Assembly: GCA_002633005.1 (NCBI GenBank) | Contig: NMRA01000026.1 | Coordinates: 829,073 to 893,072 of the forward strand | Length of the DNA: 64,000 nucleotides | From: Phoronis australis | Taxonomy: Eukaryota; Phoronida; Phoronidae | Reading direction: 5' to 3' | Part shown: one piece after another, positions 45,681 through 60,186 of the stretch | Position numbering within the stretch: the first letter of the stretch is position 1 | Layout: each line of letters opens with the position of its first letter | Made by a program: the position numbers and the translations under genes | Notes under the pieces: model-generated | What the model saw: only the letters and a program-made list of their open reading frames with translations | Told to the model about the DNA's origin: nothing | Database searches by the model: none

Positions 45681-47337
45681 GAAACGTGCGATTTCCCGAC
45701 TTTTAGAAAAAGATCGATGATCACGAAGAGCGCAACGACGCTGGGCTTCCGAGACGGTGGTTTAGCAATGTGAATTACAATTCAAGTAACGAGTTATTGT
45801 CTTGGGTCATGGACTCACTTCAAAATATAATACTTGAACGTTTTTGTCACTTTATTTTCTTCCCATGTTTGCAAAGTTTAAGAACGCCGCCGGCGTCAAA
45901 ACCTCCGCTTTCAGCGACTTTGTCTGCCGCGCTGAGTTTCNTAGCCATTTCTACACTATATTTTCAACACCCTTTTTCTGAGTCTCAACTCACATTTGAT
46001 AAATGCCGAATACACTGAGTATTATTTCTTTAAATTAGTAGCTTATTTATAGAAAAATAATCCAAATGGTTCCACTTTGAAGTGGTATATGTCCTAAATG
46101 ATGGTTGGCTTATACTCCTTATTCAAGCAAGGGCCCCTTAAACAGTGACCCCTCAAACAATGACCCTTCAATCAATGATGTAGTATGAGACCTTCAAATT
46201 ATCTTATTATTGTAAAAACGGCCGACATAAATAATGGAACATATGAGGTACATAACACATTGGGAATTCTTCCTAAATCACTGCAAACGATAACGGTTTG
46301 ATATGAGGTCATCACTGTTTATGTAGCGCATCTCTGACAGCGCAGAAGACACTAGTGACGTTTGGTTTTCAAGTTTTCATTTTAACTGGGTGATAAAAAA
46401 CCAAAAACTCGGTTAAGTTACAAAATATCGATGTCTTCATTGCATTTTGTGTCTTTATTCAATTGTTATTGGCTAATTATCCCAGTTCTCAGTAATTTGC
46501 TCCATGTTCCATGACACCTGATTGAAATATCCGCTGATACCTGACATTTAAAATCAGGGTCATCACTGATACGTCTTCATGTCGATGTCACGGTTGTTAC
46601 GGCGTCCCATATTAAAAACAACACAAAACTTGAAGCTGAATTTCGCCTTGTTTAGCTGGCTTAGACCAAAAATCGAATTACACCTTTTATGGTAGGCCTA
46701 CTGTTTTAAGACTGGTTTTATAATATTCCTTAGGATTTTGTTTCCGTAACCAACAAGAACATCAAAACCGTCAGCTACTTAAAATGTTTCAGAGTTTATT
46801 GAAGATGGCCAAACCTAAAACTGAGAATTCGAAAATAGTGCCCCTCTGCATTGCCTAGCCGCCGGAAAAATTTAATTTTCATTTTTTAGCCAGCGTAATA
46901 GAGCGAAATGCAGTGGTAACATTAGGTAGGGGGTCCAGCAGCTTATTAGTTACACTTTATACAAAATACAAACTACCTTACAGTGTAAAAAATATGACAA
47001 AATTATTCCACTTGCAATTACAATAACTCTGGTGATCTTCCAAAGTACCAGGTTAAATCTTATACACCACCACACAAAAATCGGGAATGCAATATTTATG
47101 TTTTGTCATAAAATCGCAGATAGTATATTGCTTGGATAATCTTAAAGCGCATCATTTGATTTCTTTATCATTTCTGTGGACAGTATCAGGGAATTGCTTG
47201 AGAGAGAGGAAAATGTGTACCTAGCTATGAGGAAATTCTGCCTTTTTGTAAGAGTTGAAAAAACTATTGACAGAAATTACACAAGTGCGTGCCTTTTTGA
47301 ATAGAGATGCGCAAATTTCCAAAATGGTGCAAACCAC

Positions 47338-47770
47338 AGCCTAGGATCCAATCTTTTCACTGGAAATCACATTCAAAATTATTTTTAGCATTTTCTGTTC
47401 TACTTTTTGTGCGAACTGAAGATAACTGTCGATTATTCTATGCTCAAGAACATAATAGCTTAGGTTGACAGCATGGTAGTTTGCACTTAATGACCCCAAC
47501 ATCAAACCGAAAGTTTCAAGTCTGAATTTAAAATTTTGAGTTTTTACACGAAATATCAAGATTTTACTCCAGTTTGAATCACACATATAGGGGTTATCAA
47601 GACTAACATTGGATTAGCTACTCATATGCATAAACCACAATAGGCTGCAGCACAGACTAATAGCCAATTAGCTTGAGTTCGGTCAAGAACAGAATATGAC
47701 AAAAATAATTTCGAGTACAAAGATTATACCCCAGCCCCTGAACCAAATACACTTTCTGACCTTATTTTCA
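47338..47770 (+). repeat. Dispersed repeat family C, copy 2
   Basis: Partner of the segment at 2380-2830, with conserved order of words (gatccaatcttttcact, attatttttagcattttc, attattctatgctcaag, tcaagattttactccag) and many differences. Confidence 0.5.
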
Positions 47771-49677
47771 GCCTTAGTTTGAAGTTTGAAAAATAGAAAA
47801 CTAACGCTTTTCGCAATTATTTTTGTGCTGAAGAACAATACAAGACACCATGGCAGACAGTAAAATTAACAGACTTCAAGACGAATGAACCAGAACAAAA
47901 TTAAAAAGGTTTTGTTCAATCAAACCTAAAGAAATAGACAGAATAATGTAACAAATGATTTTTATTGTTAAAGCTCAGCTATGAGTCACCACTTATGGCC
48001 CATAATTTGATATTTTTGTACACACATGCTTTAGTATAGTGTACCAAAGTTTGTGATCTAATAAAATGCAACTTCCAAAATTTTGTACACTGGATATTAA
48101 GTTAGTTTCGCGGAAATTTTTGCATAGAACATCTGTCATCAAACCATTTAGGCCCATAAGTTAACATTCAGTGTGTACTATTTAGTAACATATTGACAAA
48201 AAACATAAAAGCAGGCGATGAAGTGAGGAGAACTTCCAATACTTCTGCTCTGTTTGAGAGACAACATAATTCATTCAGGGCACTCTATTTAGTGATTAAA
48301 AAATTCATCAGACTAATAAATTTCCTAGAAACAAATCAATTTGTTGCTGAATGTTCTAAGGTTATAGAAGTGGGTGATTTGTCAGCTTGGCTGGTGCCTT
48401 GTTATAAGTGCCGGCCACACACAGACTTACCATAGAACAAGTTATTCCTGGAAGGAGTTGTTGTAGGACTGTCTGCACACTATTTAAACAAGCGTGACAA
48501 CTTACTCCACCTCATCAAGCTAGGGCAATTTCTTCAAGGATATCATACGCCACTTCTTTCCTGTGTGGCCGCAAACCAAGGCCAAGGCGGAAGTAATTAT
48601 CAGCTGCAGTTATACACAGACGGGCTTTCTTTTGCACTCCATAGATCCACAAGCTGTTTATTATCACGCACAGAGTGACAATTTTTACCTTACCCTAGTT
48701 ATCAGATGCGTGTGCGTGGACGCCCCCCTTGAAAGTGGGGTAAGGTGCACCGGTGCAAGTTGTTCTAGGGTAGGCTGTATGTGGACGGGACTATAGAGCG
48801 TAATGACCTGTTCTAGCAAGACTCATGCTTTGAGTAAATTTTAACTGATCCAGCAAGAGTTTGAAAAATACACCGTTACACCAAAAAAGCATGGTTGGTA
48901 CCACGATTCACTTTCAAACTATTAGCTGCACTTCCTGCTCAAGGACAAGAAGTCCGTCCCTATCAATTTCACCCAAAGTCTCATTTTTTAATGCTCCACA
49001 AAGCCATGCATGAAACGTTCAGAACACCAGGACATGCTCAGTAGGGCATAATTACCCCCTCGCCCCAAACTGAATGTCCACTGCAACGTCATCTCTCTGA
49101 AAGATTCCCTTCACTTGATTAGAACCTCAACTACAATAGTGCTTAATTCTGGGAAGACATTGACCATTCAATAACCTATTTCCCATGAGTAATCATCCCT
49201 CTTCAAGTTTCAGAATGTATTTTTTAAAAGAATCGATATATATATTGTTAGGGTATATAAATACTATACACAAGGATTTATGCACGATGTGTTCAAAGAG
49301 ATCAATTTTCATGTAATCAAACTCCATTATGGATACTTTGCAACAGATGACTAAGAATTTGGAATTACTCAAGATTATCAGTGATCATGGTAATTGATAT
49401 TAATTTATGAGAAACGTAACCGGGTGTTTAAAATAAATTGCATAAGTCTCTCGGCACAATTAAAAGCTCAATAACCTAGCAAGCACGGAAATATTTAAAC
49501 TACCGTTTGTGTCGATGATTATTCCAGAATGACCAAGCTGTTCATTTTCTTTGTGACATTCTGAAATTGGCCCATCTGTGCTGAAAAGAAGCACCGCAGC
49601 GCCACTAGGTGGTGAACTATGCTAAGCCTTCACAGTCGTATCCGTCATGGCAGACAATGCGAGATTTTGCACACATG

Positions 49678-49835
49678 ATCTTGGCAAATTCACAAAAAAT
49701 CACGCTACGAAATGTTACCATTACCCCGGTTACTTCTCACTTGCGAGATTTGGCGTGGGGCAGCGTGGTCTCGCCAAATTCACAAAATGTGCTTTACGGA
49801 ACGTTGCCGTGACCCAGTCGCTTCTCTACTCAATG
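49678..49835. repeat. Two-copy local duplication
   Basis: ttggcaaattcacaaaa...cgctacgaaatgttacc...cttctcac at 49678-49740 recurs as tcgccaaattcacaaaa...ctttacggaacgttgcc...cttctctac at 49767-49830. It is an old local tandem duplication; I see no function. Confidence 0.7.
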
Positions 49836-50789
49836 CTGTGATAATAACGATTGACACAAGCCATAGTAGAACAGTACTCAGGCCTATATTGCAACAATCA
49901 AAGCTAGAACACTTAATCCAATTTGTGTCATCAACCATCAACAGCTTTCACTTTTTCTTGTGGTGTAATCACATTTGGCTAAGAGACCATTAAAATTAAG
50001 ATGACAGAGCTTTGACTGGCTAGTTGCAGTCATAGACTCGCAGACCGACAGGATTTTGGTTGCAGTGAGCAAAGAGCATGAAATGGTGCAATGTTCTCCG
50101 CAACAGAAAATGAAAATTCAACTACAAAATTCGGAAGTCTTCATCCATACTGTGGGAAGGTTACTTGCAAAAATCAGTGTACTGGAGTAAGGTGGCAACA
50201 GGACTGTCCTGGATTACACAGCAACACTCAAATATCGCTCTGTATTTACCCACAATGTCGCCAACACCCATCAGGATCATTTGCTGCCTCGTTTTCAAGC
50301 CACTGGAGTTTCACATGTTATTTGTTGTTGTCTGATTCTTTACAAGTTTTTCTTGGTCGCATTACTCTATTCATACTTCTAGTGCCAATGAAGTATTAGG
50401 CCTACTGCTGTGCTGTGGGCTGCAACTTCGACATGATAAAATTTAATAAACTGGACAAATACCCCTGGATGCATGATCTGAAATTCTTTGTCTTTCCGAC
50501 ATCAATGAGAGACACGAAAGTGTGCCTGATTTCCACGAGCTTTCTTATCTCGGGGACAAAGGAGAGTTCTATCGCCGTGTAATGCGGGACAGTCCCATTG
50601 CCTAAGGTGTCCCAGCTTGCTTTAAGATTGTGTAGGATCTTATCCACAAGACTGAGCATTTAGCCAAATACTTACAAAACTACAAACTTTAATTCAGAAA
50701 TAGTAAGTACCGATATGCATATTTTCTGAAAGTGGAATTCAATTCTTATCTTAATATTAATCTGAAATTTATTAGTTCATGTGATCATG

Positions 50790-51140
50790 TTCTTTTACTA
50801 AAATTTTGCAAAATCGAAAGGTACATTCGCAGCAAACTAACGACATCAGCAACAGGACCAATGTTCAAGATGAAATCCCAAAACCGCTGTTACAGTTTTC
50901 TCCATCATAATTTTATGCAGGTTTTTATGCAGCTTTTGAGTTTTTTCATGAAAATTAGAAAAGTCCTAGTTTTTATAGCCCCTTTTGCAAAACTGGATCA
51001 ATTTAAAAACAATTCTGAACAGCGTTATGGAGAACAACGTCGGACAGTTCCATATAAACCCGAACAGCCATTTGTGAGGTACAATATTCCGATGTTAGCC
51101 AAATTTGGACATTTTTCTAGGGTCCTAAGTCGTAAATTAA
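50790..51140 (+). repeat. Dispersed repeat family A, longest copy
   Basis: Carries the A-family landmarks in order: acaggaccaatgttcaaga, gctgttacagttttc, ttttatgcagc, agccccttttgcaaaac, gaacagccatttgtgag and ccaaatttggac...ctagggtccta. The open frame in it is not supported as coding. Confidence 0.5.
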
Positions 51141-53984
51141 ATCTTGAAAGAACTGAATAATCTTGTTTGAGTTCCAACTCGTTGCAGTGTTGTTTTTTTC
51201 AAAATCGCCAGACGTACCCCTAACTCTTCATGGCAAAATCCAAACTTGATACTACAGCTAGCCAAAGCAGGTTGTGGAGAACACCGCGTATGTGTTACAC
51301 AAGGAACGTGATGAACACTCAGTGCTATCACATCCAGACTCGTGATACACAAGCCAATATAAACGATGACGAACAAGATAAGTAATTTCAAGTAAGCTAT
51401 CTCCTTTTGAAAAAATATTCGACTAAATAATACGGCATCAGTGCATAGAATCTGAAAAATACACACCAGAACTAATTATGTTATTTTTGGCCTTATCTAT
51501 GTTTTTAAAACTTTGGTTACAAAATATGTAAATACTGGTTATTTGGCAACAAGGGCATCTCTTCCGTTTCAGGCTTAACAGGCTAAAAAGGCAGTTGTCC
51601 AAGAATGTCTATCAGTGGGTTAGGTTTACGGAATTAACCCCTGCAAAATGGTGGTATTTCTACAACAAAGCTTAAAATAATGGAGACCTTTTTATGGAAT
51701 TTCCCTACAAATGGGATCCACGTTTTCAAGACCACTCCCTAAATGGGTTTTCAGTTGCATTGCTGAAGAATTCAAGAACAGCCGGCTTTTTCTGGAGCAT
51801 TCTGATTTTTAAGCCAATTTGCGTAATATAAGAGATGTTTTGGAACTCAATCACTAAAATTCAGTTAATCAACTTTAACAGTTGACATTTCAGTAAAAAA
51901 AACATTTTGCTGATCTTAAATGCTGTTCACACATTGTTATGTCAACCATTCATACTGTTACTATTAATAGAAACACTTCTGGTACACACATTCAACAGAA
52001 TCAGGTGAGAATGTTACCTTCTTTTTTGAAGGCATTTTTATCAATTTGGCATATTTTACTTACCAAGCTCATGCAGGTCACCACCCATGACACTTAAAGC
52101 GACAATAAACCCAAATTCCGCCGAAGAAACTACCTTTTACCTCAACTTATATTCCTTACGCAGATGAGAGGTGATTTTTGGTCTGGCACAAACTGGGAAC
52201 TTGTTATTGCTAAAGACCAGGCTCCACGAGTAAAAGGACACGCCATGACAAGTCAACGTGCGCAGCGTTATGTTAACCAATAATGAACTGTAAATTCTTT
52301 CCGAACCCAAAACTGACATCTATTGTGACTAAGGAACAACTTGATACCAATTTCGTAACGGTAAGTGATCTAAATCAAAAGGTTTTTGTGATAGAATACG
52401 GTTTAAATTCGGGAACTCGAAAATAAGGAGGGAGAGGGTAAAGCCACGCACGGCTGCTCAAAACAAAATTTGAGAATTTGGAGGTCAGGGCACTCCCTCA
52501 AATTACAACATTGGTAAATTGTAGCGTTCGCACACAGTAAGTTCAGTGGCGTGACCATGCCTTTATGCAGAGTACCTTTAAATTTTCCGAAGCAAACCTT
52601 AAGCAGGGTGGATCTCCCAAACAATATGTAACTCAACTTTGAGTACAGTAATATTTCCTTACAACCAAATGGATAACAAGCAACGTATAATTTTCATATT
52701 CAGAGAATGATGAAATATCTAGAACGGTTGGCTATCCAAACAGGCCAACGTTTGGAAATTTGAGAATGCTGTCAGCATGTTTGGCGTTTGTTCGGAGTTC
52801 AAGAAAAGATACTAAATTCTAAAATTTTCTTTCTCATTCTTAAGATTCACGTCACATTTCTTCCTTAATACCTGTCCAACATGTCCACGCGCATGCATTT
52901 TCATATCAACACCTGCTCTCTCTGCAAGGTATGCCAGTTACATTCCGAAAATATTTGCTATTGTTGTGATTATGTATGTTGTCGCATTAACGAACTAGAC
53001 ATCCGAAAACAGAAATATTTTTGGGAATGCGATCTCGGAATTGAGCATTAGTACATTGTCACTGAGGAACACCAGATGTCATTAAGCTCCTACTATGTCA
53101 GTAATGTTGATTATTGCATCAGCGTGTATTTAGGCCCACATCAATATATTTTCGTAGCTGGGCTTACATTCAGAATTAGGCGCATGTGTCTGTAAACCTT
53201 CCTCTCAAGCAAAATCATTATGGAAAGCAGCAAAGGGTTAACTTCAGGAGTTAGCTTTCCATATTTGAGCAAGGAAAATACCCAAATTAAATGGTCATTT
53301 TGGCTCGGCTTGATAGAATCGCTCGTAAACACCCATCCAGGCTTCTCAAAAATTCTGTTTTTACACTCCCATACTCTGATTAACCCTCACCCAATTTCCC
53401 AACTCAAGCCTTGGGTATTTATATAATGGGAGATGACTACAGTACTTTTATTGGTAAATATAGAAAGAAGTGTTCTTAAAAAGAGGTAAGTGTAAGTGAA
53501 GTACAATAAATAGTGCAATGACCCATGAAGTCCTTCCAGGATCCATTCACTGCTAAATTGCTCTACCCAAATGAAAAGAGCAAAGAATGCTCCAGGTCTA
53601 AGCCACCTACCTGCTTGGAAAGGTGTTTTCATTTGACATTGTTATGTAAACATAATTTTCACCATAGCACCTCAGTGATATCATCTTACATTTACTGGAG
53701 AAAATGGTAACAATGACACGACGTTAACTGCACTGTGTCTTGCACAACTCATGACGTCAAAATTCCTGAATGCATTGTTCCATGATTTTTCTTAAAATTC
53801 AGATTACCGGGTAACTAGATTTTGATCTTGTTTCATAAAATACATCATTTGGATAACAATCTGACAAAAATCACCTGACTGACTAAACTAAAAAGATGAA
53901 TGAATCCAAATATCTGTACTATAATTATTGTTCAGGTGATCCACCTCATTCACATGTCACTACCATTAATTGCGAATCCCGACT

Positions 53985-54170
53985 ATACCCTGTCGATAAC
54001 TCCGATGGCATCGAAATTAAGTGTTCCCATTGTAGCAAAGCATCAATACTTCGCTGTTACGTAAATCCACTTTACTTTGGAGTTAACTTGTGCTGTTAAC
54101 TTTGATTCAAAACCAAAGTTAAGTGTTCCCATTGAGGATTCCGGATGCAGTGGGAAAGGCCTTTTAAACT
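53985..54170. repeat. Diverged M1-type MITE end
   Basis: gataactccgatggcatcg...ttaagtgttcccattg...ggaaaggcctttta has the right-end order of M1 (gataacttcgatg...gttaagtc...ggaagggcctttt) with heavy divergence. Confidence 0.45.
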
Positions 54171-55767
54171 TGCTGTGGTTTTGCTACCAAAAGATATCTC
54201 TTCTGCTTCAGATGATAATGCTGATACCGTATTCGTCGTAATAACTGCCCAGGGCGCTTAGAAAAGTTCGGTTCAGGGGGGCGCTTATTATAACCCAAGG
54301 CTGTTGAAACCCGGTCTCCGAAACGGGTGAAATCGTAAGCTAAGATTTATCAAATTTACGCTCTGTGACGCATGTAATCTATGAAAGACTTTCAACAAAA
54401 CTGTGGTGCATTGCTATCAAACTTTGCTGCTAAATTACGATCATTTTACAGAAAATTGTGCTGAAATCCCAGGGCGAAAACTCGCCAACTGACTGCTTCG
54501 AAATCGCCGTCGATATGGCGACTTCAATGCTTGAATAAAAATGGTTTCTATAAAGTACCTGAAATCCTCATTAAATTTTATAAGTAGCGTCCCTAAGGTT
54601 TTTAAGTTCCTGTGGAGTCTGGATTAACGGCAGGTTTAAGTATAAATCTGTGCAACATCGTGCCATCTACATGTATGATTGGCAACACGGCGAGAAAAAT
54701 GTCTGGTCGAACACACATGTTGTTCTCACGTGACGTTTGTTTTGAAATTCGTCTGCGAGTAAGCGAGCGCGTGCGTGTCATCAGAGTTCATTTGCCAAAG
54801 CAGAGACCGTCTTTCGGCCAGAGCCACGCAATCTAACTAGCTAGATGTGTCTAAAGAAATTTGCACAAGCAGTAGACCTAAACCAGAGCGTGTTTCATTC
54901 AGCACTTGCCGGTCTCGTGCTAAAAACTTTCGACATTTGTCTCGGCAAGGCCCATATTAGTCGCCGTGTAGCTGGATGCGTACGTAACTATCTGACAGTT
55001 ATTTTTCGGTGTAAGGGCGTGTAAGCATTCACTGTCAGTTGTCATTTTATCGGGTATTCGGCTTAATAACACCAATTACGGTTAATCAAACAATCCATTT
55101 CAAAAATAACGCAAACATGTTGATAGTATTAGAAATTGTCGGAAATTAGTTCCAATATTCATTCCTTATCGATGCTATGGTACCCGCTTCATGAATGGAT
55201 AGTTCCCAACTAATGTCTTTGATGACAGGTTATGTAGCGCGCGCTTCCTGGCCACGTGCGTTTAACATCGAGTTACTTTTATTCATGAGACAGTCGATGT
55301 GTCTACTGAAAGGTCAGACCATGGGACACGGTCGTCGCGAGAGCGTAGCAACGCTGTTGCGTTCTTTTTGAAGCGCTGCGTTACTTTGTCACGCCTAAAT
55401 ACAAACGTAGCAGTGCCGCTGGTGGTCTAAAAGACCCGTGCAAAATTTTTTTGATAAATTGAAGACGTTACTGCAGCCGAGTTTTAAGACTGTAGGTATG
55501 TCATTGTTCGCATGTACACGTTCATGGACTGGGCGCTTATTTCAGCAAAGTCTGAAAACGCGTGGGGGGGCACTTATAGGGGCATGGGCGGTTATTACGG
55601 CGAATACGGTAGTGCAGAGAAAGGAGAATTCTGCTGGTATTTTCTCACCAAGTTAAATCCGGTTTTTGCTAAGTGATGATGTCAACTGCGATGCTAATTT
55701 GAGCTTTCCGATCACCATCGGTAGTTAACAGACATCGGAGATATCGCAATTTGACACTACTATTAAT

Positions 55768-56032
55768 GCGCGCACCCAGCCTTCAATATGGGGGGGCTCG
55801 AATTCTTGGCGATGTGGACCTTTTACTGACAAATTATTCGGTCGACTAAAAAAGAAAAAAAAACAGTACCACTATCGGAGCTGTACGTGCTGTGAATTGT
55901 GCGTTTGCACCTTTTAAGCAGACTTTTATCTCGTTTTCTCGGACTTTTTGTATCTCTGAGGCGGACCTTTTTGCCCACTTTGCCAAACAGGGGGGCTCGT
56001 TTGTGCCCCCGAGGCCCCCCCTGGGTGCGCGC
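55768..56032. mobile_element. Short element with exact 12-bp inverted ends
   Basis: The left end gcgcgcacccag (55768-55779) and the right end ctgggtgcgcgc (56021-56032) are exact reverse complements. Both are followed inward by a G-run and ctcg (ggggggctcg). The 265-bp segment is GC-richer than its surroundings. Probably a MITE or deletion derivative. Confidence 0.55.
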
Positions 56033-56092
56033 AAGCTATTGAAGTTACCACAAGATGGCGTAAGATGACCATAGTCACAGCAGTGATCCTTG

Positions 56093-56260
56093 CTGATAAC
56101 CTCGATGGTCAACAAAGTTAAGCATTCCAATTGTAGCAACGCACCGACGCCTTGCTATTCAATCCAGCTCCTCCCTTTTAAGTCAACTCAAGCTCTTCCG
56201 TTCAATCCAAAACTGCAGTTAAGCATTCCCACAGACTAAAAGGTCACCTAATCATAGAGA
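56093..56260. repeat. Diverged M1-type MITE end
   Basis: gataacctcgatgg...gttaagcattcc...gcagttaagcattcccac...aaaaggtcacct follows the right-end pattern of M1. Confidence 0.4.
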
Positions 56261-57074
56261 TGTCGACGTTATTGGTAAAGTCCTTTATATCGTTCATCAA
56301 AGCTCAGCAACCTAGCAAACAATACGGGTACTCGAGACTCAAAATTGAACAACTATGAGGCACAATTTACGTAAACTTTCAAATTTTAAGAATTAATATA
56401 ATACCAAATTTAAATTAAATAAATGGTCCTTGCTTCTGACAGAGGGAAAGTTGAAATCCCTTCTTCTATCAAAGTTGGAAACAATCAACAGCGACTTGTC
56501 CGAGAGAACAGGTGGATGTCCCGGAAAGTGCCAACAAATCAATTAGGTGTGCTTTAAAATCGCTACCAGGGTCTCCGTCAACAATTTCCGGTACCGTGTT
56601 TATATTTTATGTAAACAATTTCTTCAAATATTCACCATTCATTTCTACTTCTCAAAAAAATCAATTCATTTCTGAAGAAAACACGAGCTTGACTCTTCAT
56701 ATTAAAACAATTTTTCAAACTTCAATGATCACGCCAACAATTACTCATGACATCGATCACAGTTGATTATCCAAGCGAATGAGAAGCTCAAGTAAACTAG
56801 GCACCATGCATCTCTAGTGTCCGATTCCTAGAAGCAAAAGGCTGCAGGCTCCGATCTTATCCATTTGTTCACACTAGTACACACTGCCCATTGAAGCATG
56901 GCTCAATTCATACTTAGCTTTAGCTCGTCTGGACAACAGGAGCAACTTTAGACTCTGCCTCCAGACAAGGAGTAACTAGTCGGTCAAAAGACATTGAGAG
57001 CACGCCTGTGTAGGTGGTAAACTCAACTTCTTTTCCCACTGCCTCCAAAGTTTCAGTATTACCCAAGCTTCGGT

Positions 57075-57260
57075 ATTACCAAAGCTTTGGTCAGTGGGAA
57101 CACTTAACTTTGGTCTTCTATCGAAGTTTACAGCGCTAGTTAACTCTGAAGTTTAGAGGTAGATTTAAGAGCGAAGCATCGACGCTTCAGTGTAATGAGA
57201 ACACCTAACTTCGATGTCATCGGAGTTATTGGCAGGTGTCACTGCGTTCACCAACAGCGG
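57075..57260. repeat. Diverged M1-type MITE left half
   Basis: ggtcagtgggaacacttaac...gcgaagcatcgacgcttc...cttcgatgtcatcggagtta...ggcaggtgtcactg reproduces the M1 left-half order (cagt..gaacgcttaac...gcagcgtcgacgctgc...cggtccaatcaaagttatcgccaggtg). Confidence 0.5.
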
Positions 57261-59499
57261 GCAGGGTAGCTGGTTAATATTTGTTGATTTTTTGTTCCAA
57301 TGTTTGTTATTTTGGCAGTATAAGCATTCCGTTTCATGTGCTCACTGGATTCTTTCATTAAAAAATAAAAAATACAAAATAATTTAACAAATTCTGTATA
57401 AAAAATAATAAAAAAACACTGAATGTTTTGTGTACGCAACACGAAATACTGGTGGTTCTTAAATGTAAATTTCACCAATTTAAGCTTTGTCACCCACGGG
57501 CAGGGATCGAAATTTCCCTACATTATCAGTGGCAGTCACTGGCTTAGTCGCCGATATATCTTCGCAGAGAGAACTTTATGGAACAGGATGTCCATTGCCC
57601 ATCAATTGACATTTCAAAAGGTGCATTGGCACGTCCTACCGCACAGCAGTGGAAATTCGTCACCATTATACCAGGAAAGGTGTTAAAACGCTGTTTGTAC
57701 AACTAGATTGAAACCTCCGTCGGCATTACATGGGGGATCTGTAGGTGGCGCTAAACACCTGTCTACCAAAAACCTGATTGCTGTCTGACGGGTTAGAGAA
57801 TTTCAACATGGCGCGGCTATTTAAAAGTCAGCTATTGAACCCAATCTCGAGCAGTAATGAACTGTCAGTTTTTTCCAAGGCATGAAATTACTTTTAATCT
57901 GATTATGGAACAAACTGAGATCAATCTCTTAACGGCCAGACATCTAAATCAGAAAGCTAATGTTATGACACTGGGGGCAGAATTAGAACACCTTTAAATA
58001 TCTTTACGGTGAATGTTCCAAATTTTAAAATGGCTAAACTTAAAATGAATTGATACTAAATAAATAGTCTGTCAATACAATAATGTGTAATTGGATCCCA
58101 TCATCTATTTTCAACCCTTGTGTGATATTCAACACCAAGTGTTAACACACAATTTGGTACACAATAGCAAAATCGATTTGGACTAAATTGAACACATTTG
58201 TATTATTCTAATTGATCTAAAATGAAGTGGGAATCTAACTTAACCAACATTGTTTGTTACACGCATCAATATTTACCTCAGTCAAAATTGACAACTTCAA
58301 ACAAGAACAAGGCAGGTTTGTGGAGGTAAATCTAACCACAGAATCGATTGTGACCTTAGTCTACACATTGATTCCATTAGAAACAGTACCTCAATCCATA
58401 TCTGAGATGATTTTGAAGAAAATGCTGGGAAGGTTTTTGCAAAAATTTCTTCGAAGTCGCAGCTTTTTAATCAGTGTAATAATGAAGATGGTTTTGCCAG
58501 TTAACAACAGGGGATATAAATGCGCATTCTGTCACAAAAACCAGCTTTCCATTTAGACCATTTGCCGTTATGAAATTGGTCTCAAATTGTTCCACAGTCA
58601 AATTTGAAAGAACTGACAGCTCATTATTGCTTGAGACCCAGCTTAAGAAATCGACTTGTCATATGGTGTGTCATTTAATAGGCCCAGTATGGCCTTAAGG
58701 AATATCCCACTATAGGGCCTTCACTAATCCAGGAATCACTTCCTATCTAAGTAAGGAACAAATACATAACAATTTTATAACGGTAATTGATCAGCACCAG
58801 AAGTTCAGGTCTTTGACAAATATGGGCTTGTAGCTGCTGTAAATTCGAGACACTGGAAAATTGATTATGGTGAAAATTATACAACTGACATGTTACGCAT
58901 AATTCTTCTAAAAATAAGGGCTGATATTTGAAAATCGGAAACAGTTGCAATCAGCCATTGAGATTTAAACGAATTTATGGAATAAAAAATTATGGAAAAC
59001 TCTTTATTGCAATGAAATCTCAACAAATTTGAACGAAATAATCGCCACAATCGCCCGTTTTTCATTTCACGGGGTTCTATTGATGTGAATGTCCACAGTT
59101 TTTGGAAATGTTGTCCTACTACAGCCACAGCATTACACTTGAAAACGGTAAAGTAGCAATTTGGATTTATTTTTTATGAAAACAATGAGAAAATAGATTT
59201 GCATCCTCATTTTGTTAAGTCCTAAATTAATGACATTGTATGGAATAGGAAAACAAAAGCACCATGAAGCCTGACAAGCACTTGTTGGTTAATCGTAAAT
59301 GGTGTGCTGTTTCAGACACTTATCAGTTTCATGTAAGACAATTAAACTACTTAACCAATTTAGTTACCAGGAAGACCAGCAGTAATTACAATAGGGGAAA
59401 AATACTGGTACCTCATTTCTACCAGCTAGCATGGAAAAATCAGTTTGATCCAAGGTGTCCTGGATAAAAACGCATTTTACAAATTTCATGAAGCTTCTA

Positions 59500-60186
59500 A
59501 GCAGAGGGTCTCTATATCCTTTCGCACTGGCTCCTAAGTTTCGGTCTATGGGAACACTGAACTTCGGTCTTGAATCCTGGGTTAACAGCAAGAATTTGCT
59601 CCGGAGCAAAGAGGTGAATTTAACCATGAAGTGTTGGTGCTTCGTGGTAACACTTCCTTCGATACCAACAGAGTTATCAGCAGGAGTCGATGCATTTGCC
59701 AACAGCGGATGGTAACTGGTACTTGTTAATATTTTGTTCTAACATTTATTATTTTGGCAGATAAGCATTCTGTTTCTACATGTCCATGCATTTGGAGGAT
59801 TCTTTACATTATAAAATCTTTGAATTTTTTTTAATACAAAACAAGTTCTTGCGAAACGTCATACCGCCTTTTTACATCAGGTGTTTGCCTACTCAAGAGT
59901 CACTTCTTTTAATACGTCATATTCTAAAACAGCGACGTTACGGCTTCGCAAAAGAGTTAAATAATCTAATAACAGAGTAATTGAGTGCAATATGCATCCA
60001 CATAAAAATATGTGGGCGCACCGTACATACTTGCAAAAGGCGAAAGTCAACATTGCGTCACCTTGCTATAACTTTGCAGAATTAGTTGTCTGAATAACTT
60101 GGAGCTGATGGAAACAGTAACGCTTAACTTTGCAGTTAAGTCAATATCAAAGCTTCGATAGAATTCACATGGTGGGAAAGGACCTA
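59500..60186. mobile_element. Diverged long M1-type MITE
   Basis: The left part (ctatgggaacactgaacttcgg...ataccaacagagttatcagcaggag) and the right part ending at ggtgggaaaggacct both follow M1 order, with a longer AT-rich middle. No coding capacity is evident. Confidence 0.45.

Noticed and set aside
51137-51466. - strand frame with a hydrophobic stretch, considered as the missing signal-peptide exon
   Set aside because: It has no in-frame ATG before the hydrophobic stretch and no phase-1 donor; it overlaps the end of dispersed repeat A.
55846-56139. - strand 97-residue frame
   Set aside because: It spans the inverted-end element and simple G/C runs; no protein-like pattern.
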